Positions 54,097-62,428 of a stretch of 64,000 bases of DNA are shown piece by piece. Each line of letters starts with the position of its first letter. Position 1 is the stretch's first letter. Origin of the DNA: Granulosicoccus sp036478595 (lineage in GTDB: Bacteria > Pseudomonadota > Gammaproteobacteria > Granulosicoccales > Granulosicoccaceae); contig JAZGEF010000055.1 of assembly GCA_036478595.1 (NCBI GenBank), positions 3,457-67,456 of the forward strand, written 5' to 3'. The notes beneath the pieces were generated by a model. It ran no database searches. It had not been told where the DNA came from and saw only the letters and a program-made list of their open reading frames with translations. The translations under genes and the position numbers were made by a program.

Positions 54097-55176
54097 CTAT
54101 GCAACTTCACTTTTTTGAACAGGCGAACGCACCAAAGCGCCGGCTGAATTGAACATGTAAAACCGTGTGGGGTCTAAATACAGTGTGATCGCGTCGCCAG
54201 TGTTAACACGACGTACCCCATGGGTAAGAAGCACCCACCGATCTTGCTCAGTTTCAACGTGAATGAAAGTCTCGGAGCCAGACATTTCGCTGGTGGTAAC
54301 CACCGCGCTTATCTTCACTGAGTAGCGATCACTTGGGGAAAGCGACACATGGTGCGGTCGTATGGCGACGGTATATGAGTCGTTTGGTAAATCATTTGAT
54401 ACCGAACCTAGCTGCTGCGTGCCGTAAACTAGTGCTGTATCCGTTTTCTGTACCTTGGCTATATTTAAAGGCGGATCCGAAAATATTTGCGCCGTCGTAA
54501 TATCTACGGGTTGTTTGTACACCTCTATTGTTGATCCAAATTGAGTGACGCACCCTTCGCAAAGCGTCGCCGTGTGCCCACCCAACATCAGCGCCTCATA
54601 GGGTTCCGTTGTCGCGTAGATGAGTATTGCTCCCGATTTACTGAATATACGAGGTAACTCTACGCGTAGCTCTTCGCGCAATTTATAATCCAAATTTGCC
54701 AAGGGCTCGTCAAGCAAAACTAGCTCGGCATCTTTAACGAGTGCCCTGGCTATGGCTGTACGTTGTTGTTGTCCGCCTGAGAGGTTGAGTGGTGTGCGCT
54801 CTAGGTAATCCGAGAGTTTGAGTAAGTCAGCAGCCTCTCTAACTTTATCGTCTAGTGCTTTTTCTTCAAGCCCGGCAAGCCGCAGTGGCGATGCTATATT
54901 TTCGTAAACGGTAAAAGCGGGGTAGTTTATAAATTGCTGGTACACCATCGCTATGTTTCTGCGACGGACCTTTACGCCAACAACGCTTTTACCATCAATA
55001 GTGATGTCACCACCGGTTGGACGGTCGAGGCCGGCCATAAGGCGCATGAGGCTTGTTTTTCCCGAGAGAGTCGGCCCCAACAAAATATTCAAAGAGCCTC
55101 GCTCCATTTTCAATGACACGTCATTGATATGCAGCTCGGTTCCAACTTGTTTGTTTACACCAGCCAGCTCAAGCAT
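54097..55176 (-). CDS. glpS: glycerol ABC transporter ATPase GlpS
   Basis: A 359-residue ATPase. Walker A LLGPTLSGKTS, signature LNLSGGQQQRTA, Walker B LVLLDEPLANLD and H-loop replaced by T (IYATTEPYEAL instead of a histidine). A TOBE domain follows (about 240-350). It is the first gene of the transport operon, with CGAAA repeats about 130 bp upstream. The first 30 residues recur in a remnant at 56209-56385. Confidence 0.9.
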   Translation of the reverse strand: MLELAGVNKQVGTELHINDVSLKMERGSLNILLGPTLSGKTSLMRLMAGLDRPTGGDITIDGKSVVGVKVRRRNIAMVYQQFINYPAFTVYENIASPLRLAGLEEKALDDKVREAADLLKLSDYLERTPLNLSGGQQQRTAIARALVKDAELVLLDEPLANLDYKLREELRVELPRIFSKSGAILIYATTEPYEALMLGGHTATLCEGCVTQFGSTIEVYKQPVDITTAQIFSDPPLNIAKVQKTDTALVYGTQQLGSVSNDLPNDSYTVAIRPHHVSLSPSDRYSVKISAVVTTSEMSGSETFIHVETEQDRWVLLTHGVRRVNTGDAITLYLDPTRFYMFNSAGALVRSPVQKSEVA

Positions 55177-55295
55177 TGAATATCTTCCAAGATTCAGCAG
55201 CTACCGCGACACTCTCCAACCATTGTGTTGTCGTCATCTGATTTCGTTGAATTAGATTAATGGATATTCGCTATGCACAATAAGTCGGCAAATAT

Positions 55296-55322
55296 CGAAA
55301 GTCAATCGAAACCGCAACGAAA
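55296..55322. promoter_or_regulatory. three CGAAA repeats at 11-bp period upstream of glpS
   Basis: CGAAA occurs at 55296-55300, 55307-55311 and 55318-55322, each 11 bp apart, i.e. on one face of the helix. DeoR-family regulators commonly bind TTTCG-type half sites. The same TTCG/CGAA core forms the inverted repeat at 56104-56139 next to glpR. Confidence 0.6.
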
Positions 55323-55335
55323 AACAAAGAGACCT

Positions 55336-56103
55336 CTAAGTGGAGGTTTCGGTTGTAACGACATCGAAACCATCGAGCAGCTTTCGGAACTCTGAATTTC
55401 TAACTCGGTCCGTCACGAAGGTATCAATATTAGATATATGCCCAATCCGAACAGGCGCTGCTCTCTCTTGCTTTGTTGAATCAGACGCTAGAATAACGTG
55501 CTTAGCATTCGACACAATAGCTTGTGACACCTTCACTTCTCGAATATCAAAATCGAGCAAATCACCGTTGGTATTCATCGCTGAAGCACCAATGACAGCA
55601 TAATCAACCTGAAATTGATTGATAAAATCTATGGTGGACTCGCCAACTATACCACCGTCACTCGACCTCACCTTGCCCGCAGTTATAAATACTTGATTTT
55701 CACGATAAGGGCTTAAAATACTAGCCACATTAAAATTGTTGGTAATAACCATGAGTCGCTTATGCCGCACTAAAGCCTGTGCGACGGCCTCATTGGTCGT
55801 ACCGATGTTGATAAATAGAGACGCATTGCTGGGAATGATATTAGCCACGGCTTGGCCAATCGCCTGTTTCTCTTTATGTGCAATTGCTCTGCGAGCCTCG
55901 TAGCTCACATTATCAATCATTGAGGCCAACCGTGCGCCGCCATGAACTCGCTCTAGCAGTCGACCTTTGCTCAAAATTCCCAAATCTTTCCTAATTGATT
56001 GTGGGGTTACTCCGAACTTCTCGACCAATGCTTCTACTGTGACGAGGCCACTCACCTTCGCAACTTCCAGTATTTCACTTTGACGAGGAGTGTACATGTT
56101 CAT
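55336..56103 (-). CDS. glpR: DeoR-family repressor GlpR
   Basis: A 255-residue regulator: N-terminal HTH_DeoR (TPRQSEILEVAKVSGLVTVE, VTPQSIRKDLGILSKGRLLERVHGG) and a DeoRC sensor domain (IGQAVANIIPSNASLFINIGTT) that binds a phosphorylated sugar, here probably glycerol-3-phosphate. It lies at the head of the glp operon on the same strand. An inverted repeat immediately upstream suggests autoregulation. ATG at 56103; a second ATG two codons on is possible. Confidence 0.9.
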   Translation of the reverse strand: MNMYTPRQSEILEVAKVSGLVTVEALVEKFGVTPQSIRKDLGILSKGRLLERVHGGARLASMIDNVSYEARRAIAHKEKQAIGQAVANIIPSNASLFINIGTTNEAVAQALVRHKRLMVITNNFNVASILSPYRENQVFITAGKVRSSDGGIVGESTIDFINQFQVDYAVIGASAMNTNGDLLDFDIREVKVSQAIVSNAKHVILASDSTKQERAAPVRIGHISNIDTFVTDRVRNSEFRKLLDGFDVVTTETST

Positions 56104-56139
56104 ATTTTCGTTTAGCTTTTGAAAATACTAAACGAAAAT
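56104..56139. promoter_or_regulatory. 12-bp inverted repeat operator upstream of glpR
   Basis: ATTTTCGTTTAG and CTAAACGAAAAT, a perfect 12-bp inverted repeat with a 12-nt spacer, abutting the glpR start. The TTCG/CGAA core matches known GlpR/DeoR operators and the CGAAA repeats upstream of glpS. Confidence 0.75.
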
Positions 56140-56208
56140 GAAATGAAATTCAAAATTCGGTTTTCTATCCGCGACGATTAGGCCACTATCTTCATATTCG
56201 CTTTCGCA

Positions 56209-56385
56209 TTACAACTCTGTTAACACAAATCGAACGTTATGAGCTGTAAAAGGTGCGGGAGGGAATAAATTAATGCGAACGGTATGTTTCCCTACGTTAA
56301 GCTCGCCACGAGTCAGCGTAAGAGATACGCTATCGATGTGAAGTTCTGCACCCACTCGTTTACTGACATCAACTAGCTCAAGCAA
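56209..56385 (-). pseudogene. 5' remnant of a second glpS
   Basis: A 58-codon frame starting TTG at 56383-56385. Its first 31 residues (LLELVDVSKRVGAELHIDSV and on to RGELNV) match the start of intact GlpS (MLELAGVNKQVGTELHINDV). The next 27 residues (from GKHTVRINL to FVLTEL) are unrelated to the ATPase, and the Walker A is missing. It is probably a deletion or fusion scar. It lies upstream of glpR, at the other end of the locus from the glpV remnant. Confidence 0.82.
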
Positions 56386-56434
56386 CGGATAAGCACCTCA
56401 TTTTCAGCCTCGGCGAAATATACTACCAGCTTCG

Positions 56435-57745
56435 TCAATTGGGGCCGCGCCGAACATTTTCTGGCAACCAAGTGGCAAGTTCAGGCACTGCGATCAGCAC
56501 AAATACCATCAGCACCATAATCAAAAACATGGGTATCGCAGCCATGGCAATATAATTCATTTCGTGATGAGTCATGCCTTGCAAGACAAACAAATTAAAC
56601 CCGATGGGCGGCGTAATTTGCGCCATCTCAATTACCACAACGATAAAAATACCAAACCAAATTAAATCGATTCCAGCTTGCCTGATCATTGGCTCAACCA
56701 CCGCCATCGTCAACACCACCGACGAAATACCGTCAAGAAAACAGCCCAGTATGATGTAAAACACCAATAACGCCATTAATAACTCAAAACGCGATAGATC
56801 CATTCCGCCGATAAAATCGGCCAACCCACGAGGCAAACCAGTAAAGCCCATAGACAATGATAAAAACGCAGCGCCTGCGAGGATTAGCGCAATCATGGCA
56901 GAGGTGCGAGTAGCGCCCATCAGGCTTTCTACAAAGGTATTCCATGACAGCGATCTTTGTACACCAGCAAGCAAAAGCGACCCTATAACGCCAAACGCTG
57001 CGGCCTCGGTTGCCGTGGCATAGCCCATGTACATCGAACCAATCACTAAAATAATTAGCAAAATGACCGGAATTAAAAACTTCGAATTTGCCACCTTTTG
57101 CATGAATGTCATGCTCGGTTCAGGATCAGGATTAAAGTTGGGCGATAACTTAGACATAATGGCCACATAGGACATAAACATCAGGGCCAGCACTAGGCCC
57201 GGCAAGATGCCCGCCATAAACAGTTTTGTTATGGACTCGTTTATGGTTACCCCATAAACAATAAGCGTCAGCGATGGTGGGATCATCAAACCCAATGTTG
57301 CAGCACCGGCCAAGGTGCCTATCACCATGTGCTCAGGGTAGTTACGTTTGCGTAGCTCTGGTATCGACATCTTGCCAACTGTGGTCAGCGTGGCAGCAGA
57401 CGAGCCTGACACTGCTGCAAAAACCGTACAGCCCACGATATTGGTATGCACCAACCCACCAGGCAAAGGCGCCATCCACGGAGACAAGCCCTTAAACATA
57501 TCTTCAGATAACCGGGTGCGGAATAATATTTCTCCCATCCAAATAAATAATGGCAGCGCGGTGAGCGTCCAAGAGGATGACGCCGTCCATATGGTGGTTA
57601 TCATTGCATCGCCTGGCGGCCTCGTTGTGAAAAGCTCCATGCCCACAAACGCCACACCGAGCAATGCCAAACCTACCCATACACCTGTACCCAATAACAA
57701 AAAAAGTACAAATAAGAAAATAGCGATCGGTGCGAGCTGTTCCAT
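56435..57745 (-). CDS. TRAP transporter large permease (DctM type)
   Basis: A 436-residue membrane protein with about 12 helices. It begins MEQLAPIAIFLFVLFLLLG, contains the DctM signature GCTVFAAVSGSSAATLTTVGKMSIPEL and ends in IGFNLFVLQGMTHHE. It imports a small carboxylate by a sodium gradient together with the small subunit and the binding protein. Its ATG overlaps the small-permease stop by one base. Confidence 0.93.
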   Translation of the reverse strand: MEQLAPIAIFLFVLFLLLGTGVWVGLALLGVAFVGMELFTTRPPGDAMITTIWTASSSWTLTALPLFIWMGEILFRTRLSEDMFKGLSPWMAPLPGGLVHTNIVGCTVFAAVSGSSAATLTTVGKMSIPELRKRNYPEHMVIGTLAGAATLGLMIPPSLTLIVYGVTINESITKLFMAGILPGLVLALMFMSYVAIMSKLSPNFNPDPEPSMTFMQKVANSKFLIPVILLIILVIGSMYMGYATATEAAAFGVIGSLLLAGVQRSLSWNTFVESLMGATRTSAMIALILAGAAFLSLSMGFTGLPRGLADFIGGMDLSRFELLMALLVFYIILGCFLDGISSVVLTMAVVEPMIRQAGIDLIWFGIFIVVVIEMAQITPPIGFNLFVLQGMTHHEMNYIAMAAIPMFLIMVLMVFVLIAVPELATWLPENVRRGPN

Positions 57746-58278
57746 TACACCGTCTCCGGAGTATCTTCAATCACGTTGCTTTGAATCGCGTGATTTCCGG
57801 TGAATATCAATCGACACAAGTTGTCCCAAAAACAAATTGCTAACAGAACCGAACCAATGCACATGGACAATTGCGGTATCCAAATAGGTGTTGCATCTTG
57901 CCCTTGGCTTATGTCGTTGAGTTGTTTTGACCAGTAGGTCGCTTTGATGGCGTAGTACGCGAAATACGTAGATAGGGCAGCACCAATACTAAAACACCAA
58001 ATCTCACCCCACCATCGTTTTGATCCCATAGCGTTTAGCAAAATGCTGACGCGTATGTGCGCACCATGATTAAGGGCATAAGCAAATGCAAAAAACGATG
58101 CCCCCGCCATGCAATAGCCTGCGTAGTCAGGCGCACCAGAAAACACTTCGCCAGTCCAACGTGCCCCCATTTGAATCACGATCAGCAAGAGTATCGCTAT
58201 TAGGAACAGCGACGCAATAATGCCTCCGGCCCAATAGAGCTTGTCGAGTATTCGGCGTAACAGTGAGAAAAAGGCCAT
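57745..58278 (-). CDS. TRAP transporter small permease (DctQ type)
   Basis: A 177-residue protein with four helices. The DctQ signature is around RWTGEVFSGAPDYAGYCMAGASFFAFAYALNHGAHIRV. It overlaps the large-permease gene by one base (TAATG) and follows the binding-protein gene after 94 bp containing a terminator. Confidence 0.92.
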   Translation of the reverse strand: MAFFSLLRRILDKLYWAGGIIASLFLIAILLLIVIQMGARWTGEVFSGAPDYAGYCMAGASFFAFAYALNHGAHIRVSILLNAMGSKRWWGEIWCFSIGAALSTYFAYYAIKATYWSKQLNDISQGQDATPIWIPQLSMCIGSVLLAICFWDNLCRLIFTGNHAIQSNVIEDTPETV

Positions 58279-58294
58279 AAAAACTCCGTACAGA

Positions 58295-58328
58295 CAAAAA
58301 CGGCCCCAGAGCGTGCTCCGAGGCCGTA
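58295..58328 (-). terminator. intrinsic terminator between TRAP binding-protein and permease genes
   Basis: On the minus strand a GC-rich hairpin (outer arms ACGGCC and GGCCGT, 58300-58327) with an inner GAGC/GCTC stem is followed by TTTTTG. As an intercistronic attenuator it would make the binding protein more abundant than the permeases. Confidence 0.75.
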
Positions 58329-58372
58329 CTATTTACTCTAATCTAATATCAAACCAGCCAACAGGCTATCGA

Positions 58373-59350
58373 CTACTGCATAGATTTAAATTTCTCAACG
58401 ATGGCTTTACCTTCGTCACCAGCGTTTTCTAACCATTCGGCAGTCATGGTCGCACCAATCTCTTTTAGCTCATTAACCAAACCTTCGCCTGCGGGGCCAA
58501 CTTGCATGCCACCCGCTCGCAAACCGTTTAGTGTAAAGCCTGTGTATTCTTTAGATCGGTAGTCGCCCGCATACTCAGCCAGTGTCGCGCAACCTTGCAT
58601 GACATTTTTCTCGGCGTCAGTGGTGCCTTCCCATGACTTTTTATTCACCATAACGTAGTTGCGCGGCAACCAAGCATCTACTTCGTAAAAGTGAGTCAGG
58701 CTTTCCCATACTTTACGATCGTAACCAGTAGAGCCAGATGACACCATTGACTCCGCAACACCTGTTGCAAATGCTTGCGAGATTTCAGCTGCTTCGATTT
58801 GCACAGGAAGCATGCCGGTTAGTTCTGCTAATCGAGCTGTAGCACTATTGTATGAACGAAACTTGATGCCTTTCATGTCAGCAACTGAGTTGACTTCTTT
58901 CTTGAAGTACAAACCTTGTGGTGGCCAAGGTACTGCATACAACAACACTAGGTTTTGGCTATCTAATAATTCTGTGATAGTTGGTTTGGCTGCTTCCCAT
59001 AATTTTGCAGAGTCATCAAATGATGTTGCCAAAAACGGAATTGAATCAAACCCGAATAGCGCATTCTCGTTTTGGTGGCCGGACAACAGGCGCTCACCTA
59101 TTGGCACTTGACCAGTTTGTATGGCACGTTTGATTTCCCCGCCTTTAAACAATGATCCCGAAGGGTGAGTAACAATTTCAAGCGAGCCTGCTGTACCGGT
59201 GGTAACGCATTTGGCAAATTCTGCACCGACAGCAGAATGGAAGTTCGTTGCAGAATAGGCCATAGGCATATCCCATTTTTCAGCCAGTGCAGTGCCTGCT
59301 GTGGTCATGCCAGTGATCACGCCCGCCACCAAAAAAGCAAATTTATTCAT
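58373..59350 (-). CDS. TRAP transporter substrate-binding protein (DctP type)
   Basis: A 325-residue periplasmic protein: signal peptide to ALA|EKW (about residue 23), the conserved arginine in LKGIKFRSYN-like segment (MKGIKFRSYNSATARL), which binds carboxylates, and the SGSTGYDRKVWESL region. The substrate is probably a carboxylate that feeds the downstream enzymes of the same operon. It is the first transport gene behind the enolase-superfamily gene. Confidence 0.92.
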   Translation of the reverse strand: MNKFAFLVAGVITGMTTAGTALAEKWDMPMAYSATNFHSAVGAEFAKCVTTGTAGSLEIVTHPSGSLFKGGEIKRAIQTGQVPIGERLLSGHQNENALFGFDSIPFLATSFDDSAKLWEAAKPTITELLDSQNLVLLYAVPWPPQGLYFKKEVNSVADMKGIKFRSYNSATARLAELTGMLPVQIEAAEISQAFATGVAESMVSSGSTGYDRKVWESLTHFYEVDAWLPRNYVMVNKKSWEGTTDAEKNVMQGCATLAEYAGDYRSKEYTGFTLNGLRAGGMQVGPAGEGLVNELKEIGATMTAEWLENAGDEGKAIVEKFKSMQ

Positions 59351-59435
59351 GTAGTTATCTCCAATTGTATGTTCTTACCAGTGGTATATCTGAGCCACAC
59401 TTGCGCGACCCTGTGCAAGAGCTAACCATAGATTA

Positions 59436-60581
59436 TTAGGCATGTCCAATAGAATGTGCCCGCGCCACCCGGAACAGAAACTCGACATTAACCTCACAAC
59501 CAAGGCCCGGCGTGTCTGGGACCAACACATCACCACCCTCAATCGGAAAAGGATGGCTTAACAGATCTTGGTTGAGATAGTAGCTCGCTTGATAAAATTC
59601 ACACCCAAGTGTTATTGCGCCACTTGCAGCGATCATATGCACACCAGCCATATGTGCAAGGCCTGTTTCAAACATGTCGCCACCGTAGGCCAGCCAGCCA
59701 GCATCTGCGGCCATCTCCGATACCGCTTTAGCTCGAAGCATTCCGCCACTCTTCATTATTTTTATGGATACACCATTAGCGATGTTCTCTCTGACGGCAC
59801 GTTTCATATCCTCTGGGCCAAATACACTTTCATCTGCTAACAAAGGGTTGATTGTTACCGAGCGTAGCTCAGCCATCGCATCGTACTCATGAAACGCGAC
59901 TGGCTGTTCAATAAAGTCAGGATCAAGCTTATCAATTTCGGGAACTTGGCGCAGCGCATCATCGACTGCCAGCCCTTGGTTGTAGTCAACCCTTACGGTC
60001 AAACTCGGAAAATCCGTTTTTAAAGTTTCAAGCCGCATCATGTCAAACGCGTGATCTTTAAAACCCGTTTTGATTTTAACAAAACGAACACCGTCTTCCA
60101 CTAAGCGCGTCGCCAGTATTTTATCTTGTTCAAAATCGGGGTTGGCAAGCGAACACGATAGCGGGATTCGATTACGATGCTGCCCACCTAACAATGCCCA
60201 AACGGGCTTTGCCAGCCGCTTACCTGCAAGATCAAGCCAAGCTGCTTCTAGCGCCGCCTTTGCTTCGGTGCAATGCACAACAATTTTTTGTGCTATTTGC
60301 ATAGTGAGTTCAAACTCACTAATTGAACTACCTACAACCAATGGGCGAAAGTATCGATCTAGCGCAGCAAAGCTTGCCTCGGGTGTACCAGTAAACACAG
60401 ACCAGGGTGATGCCTCGCCATAACCCACCTCACCGCTCTCGCCGGTGAGCCTAACCACAACAATCTCGATCTCGCTTGCAACAGTACCAATGCCGTGATC
60501 GCGCCTCGAGTTTACCGGTAACGCTGCATGCCAGACATCCATCGCGACGATTTTTTCGTCAAGTGTACTTAGCATCTTCAT
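59436..60581 (-). CDS. enolase-superfamily enzyme, muconate-lactonizing subgroup
   Basis: A 381-residue protein. The MLE catalytic set is visible: KIK (K169, K171), metal ligands D199 (RVDYN), E225 (FIEQP) and D250 (LADES), and the opposite lysine in IKIMKSGG near 274-277. This subgroup holds cycloisomerases, dipeptide and other epimerases, and hydroxyproline-type dehydratases. The function cannot be fixed from sequence. The ATG at 60579-60581 overlaps the stop of the ThDP enzyme (TAATG); a GTG 12 bp upstream is less likely. Confidence 0.88.
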   Translation of the reverse strand: MKMLSTLDEKIVAMDVWHAALPVNSRRDHGIGTVASEIEIVVVRLTGESGEVGYGEASPWSVFTGTPEASFAALDRYFRPLVVGSSISEFELTMQIAQKIVVHCTEAKAALEAAWLDLAGKRLAKPVWALLGGQHRNRIPLSCSLANPDFEQDKILATRLVEDGVRFVKIKTGFKDHAFDMMRLETLKTDFPSLTVRVDYNQGLAVDDALRQVPEIDKLDPDFIEQPVAFHEYDAMAELRSVTINPLLADESVFGPEDMKRAVRENIANGVSIKIMKSGGMLRAKAVSEMAADAGWLAYGGDMFETGLAHMAGVHMIAASGAITLGCEFYQASYYLNQDLLSHPFPIEGGDVLVPDTPGLGCEVNVEFLFRVARAHSIGHA

Positions 60582-62281
60582 TAGGCCACCCACTCACTAA
60601 CCGGCGCATCTGCTTCATGCAAAGGTTGCGAAATTATATCGACAAGGGTTGGGCCATCATGCTCAATAGCCTCTCTAAGCACCTTATTGAGTTCACGTGG
60701 ATCTTCAACACGCCATGATTTAACCCCAAACGCACTGGCAACGGCTGCGTGATCGGTGCGATCAAAATCAACATTGTAATAACGTTTGCCAAATCCGGAA
60801 TCTTGACCAGCCTTAATCCAACCAAATGTGGAATTGGAAAAAACAATACTGGTTATCGGCAGCTTGTATCTCACAATGGTTTCAAACTCTCCACAACAAA
60901 ACCCAAAAGAACCATCGCCCATCACCGCAACGGTCTTGACATCGGGGCGCCCTATTGCCGTGCCCATCGATGCAGCCAGGGCATAACCCAAGGCACCATG
61001 CGCACGATTGGTGATGAACTGGCGGCCCGCTTCGGGCCAGCGATAGTAGGCAGAAAAATAAGGGCACGGTGTGCCAGGGTCAGCAACAATGATTGCATCG
61101 TTATCCAATACTTTTTGCAATTCGAAAATCACACGCTCTGGTCGAATCGGCGCATCATTTGATGCAGCAAGTGCATTGAATTTTTCAAGTTTGCTCCGCC
61201 ATGCATTTGCGCACCGTAAGACACCATCGAAGTCTGTTTGGGTTCGCACGCTCTTAACAGCATCTACAAGTGCATGTAGCGCCAATCGGGCATCAGCTAC
61301 TATTGCAACCTCTGTTTGGTAGTTAGCACCAATTACGTTTGGATCAGAGTCAATATGGATGACAGTGGTGCCAACCGTCGGTGAACGCCAACGCTCTGTA
61401 GTGACTGATCCGGCTCTACAACCAATAAACAGCACTAAGTCCGCCTCATCAACAACGGCACGCGTGGCCGGCGATGATCCGTTCGAACCAACAACACCCA
61501 GCGCCAATGGGTGAGTTTCAGCGATGGCGCCCTGGCCCGAAACTGTAGTCGCTATCGGCATATTGAAATGCAGTGCAAGATCCAATAACGGTTGCTGCGC
61601 ACCTGCTATCACGGGCCCTCCACCAACAATAGCAACAGCACGTTTGGCCTTGAACAGCACATCAGCCGCAGCGTTTATATCAGCAACATCAGCTGCCATA
61701 GGCATGCTGGGAAAAATGCTATGGCGTTGATCAGCCCAGACTTCGGCTGGATCAAGTGTGGCTTTTTGTGTATTAAACGGAAGAGCCAAATGTGCAGCTC
61801 CGGGCGTACCAGTTGTCATCGCTCTGAAGGCTGCACGCACCATTGCTGGTAAACGGGTCGCATCATCTAATGAGGCATTCCATTTGGTTACCGGCTTGAA
61901 CAGCGCTACCTGATCGAGCTCAGTCAGTGGATAACGACCACGCGAGGTCGTGGATACGTCCGACGTAATTGCCAATACCGGTATTGAGCTCTCATTAGCC
62001 TCAACGACGCCGGGTAATATATACGTCGCACCACCACCAGAGGGGCCTTCACAAACGCCAGGTTTACCAGTCACTCGTGCGTAGCCGTCAGCCATATAGG
62101 CAGCGTGACGTTCATCGCGAGTCAATATATGAGTGATACCGTGATCAAGCTGCGCCATCGCATCGTAAAATGGCAAAGTAGTGTCGCCACACAGTCCAAA
62201 CATATGCTTCACATCATGTGCTTGTAGTAGCTTGACTAGCGCCTCTGCGCCGGTTATCTGGTTGCTCGGGGCGTTTGACAT
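60581..62281 (-). CDS. thiamine-diphosphate enzyme, acetolactate-synthase-like
   Basis: A 566-residue protein with the three domains of the POX/ALS family. The catalytic glutamate is E57 in RDERHAAYMADGYAR, and the ThDP-binding motif begins GDGSFGF at 455-461 and ends NS at 483-484 (usually NN). It could be a 2-oxoacid decarboxylase, carboligase or lyase; residues alone do not show which. It is the first gene of the minus-strand catabolic operon, divergent from a racemase-family gene. Confidence 0.88.
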   Translation of the reverse strand: MSNAPSNQITGAEALVKLLQAHDVKHMFGLCGDTTLPFYDAMAQLDHGITHILTRDERHAAYMADGYARVTGKPGVCEGPSGGGATYILPGVVEANESSIPVLAITSDVSTTSRGRYPLTELDQVALFKPVTKWNASLDDATRLPAMVRAAFRAMTTGTPGAAHLALPFNTQKATLDPAEVWADQRHSIFPSMPMAADVADINAAADVLFKAKRAVAIVGGGPVIAGAQQPLLDLALHFNMPIATTVSGQGAIAETHPLALGVVGSNGSSPATRAVVDEADLVLFIGCRAGSVTTERWRSPTVGTTVIHIDSDPNVIGANYQTEVAIVADARLALHALVDAVKSVRTQTDFDGVLRCANAWRSKLEKFNALAASNDAPIRPERVIFELQKVLDNDAIIVADPGTPCPYFSAYYRWPEAGRQFITNRAHGALGYALAASMGTAIGRPDVKTVAVMGDGSFGFCCGEFETIVRYKLPITSIVFSNSTFGWIKAGQDSGFGKRYYNVDFDRTDHAAVASAFGVKSWRVEDPRELNKVLREAIEHDGPTLVDIISQPLHEADAPVSEWVA

Positions 62282-62351
62282 AAAAACTCTGGCTCGCTTG
62301 GCTTTTTAATCGAAAAACTGCATGCTTGGATAAAGTATGAACCCAAATACA

Positions 62352-62379
62352 GCATCAAATCAATACGAACGTTTGATGC
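62352..62379. promoter_or_regulatory. inverted repeat in the divergent promoter region
   Basis: GCATCAAA and TTTGATGC, a perfect 8-bp inverted repeat with a 12-nt spacer, in the 147-bp gap between the divergent ThDP-enzyme and racemase-family genes. It is a likely operator for a regulator outside this window. Confidence 0.55.
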
Positions 62380-62428
62380 CGGTAAATATGTCTACAAACA
62401 AACGTACAAATCAGGCGAAGGCGCTACT

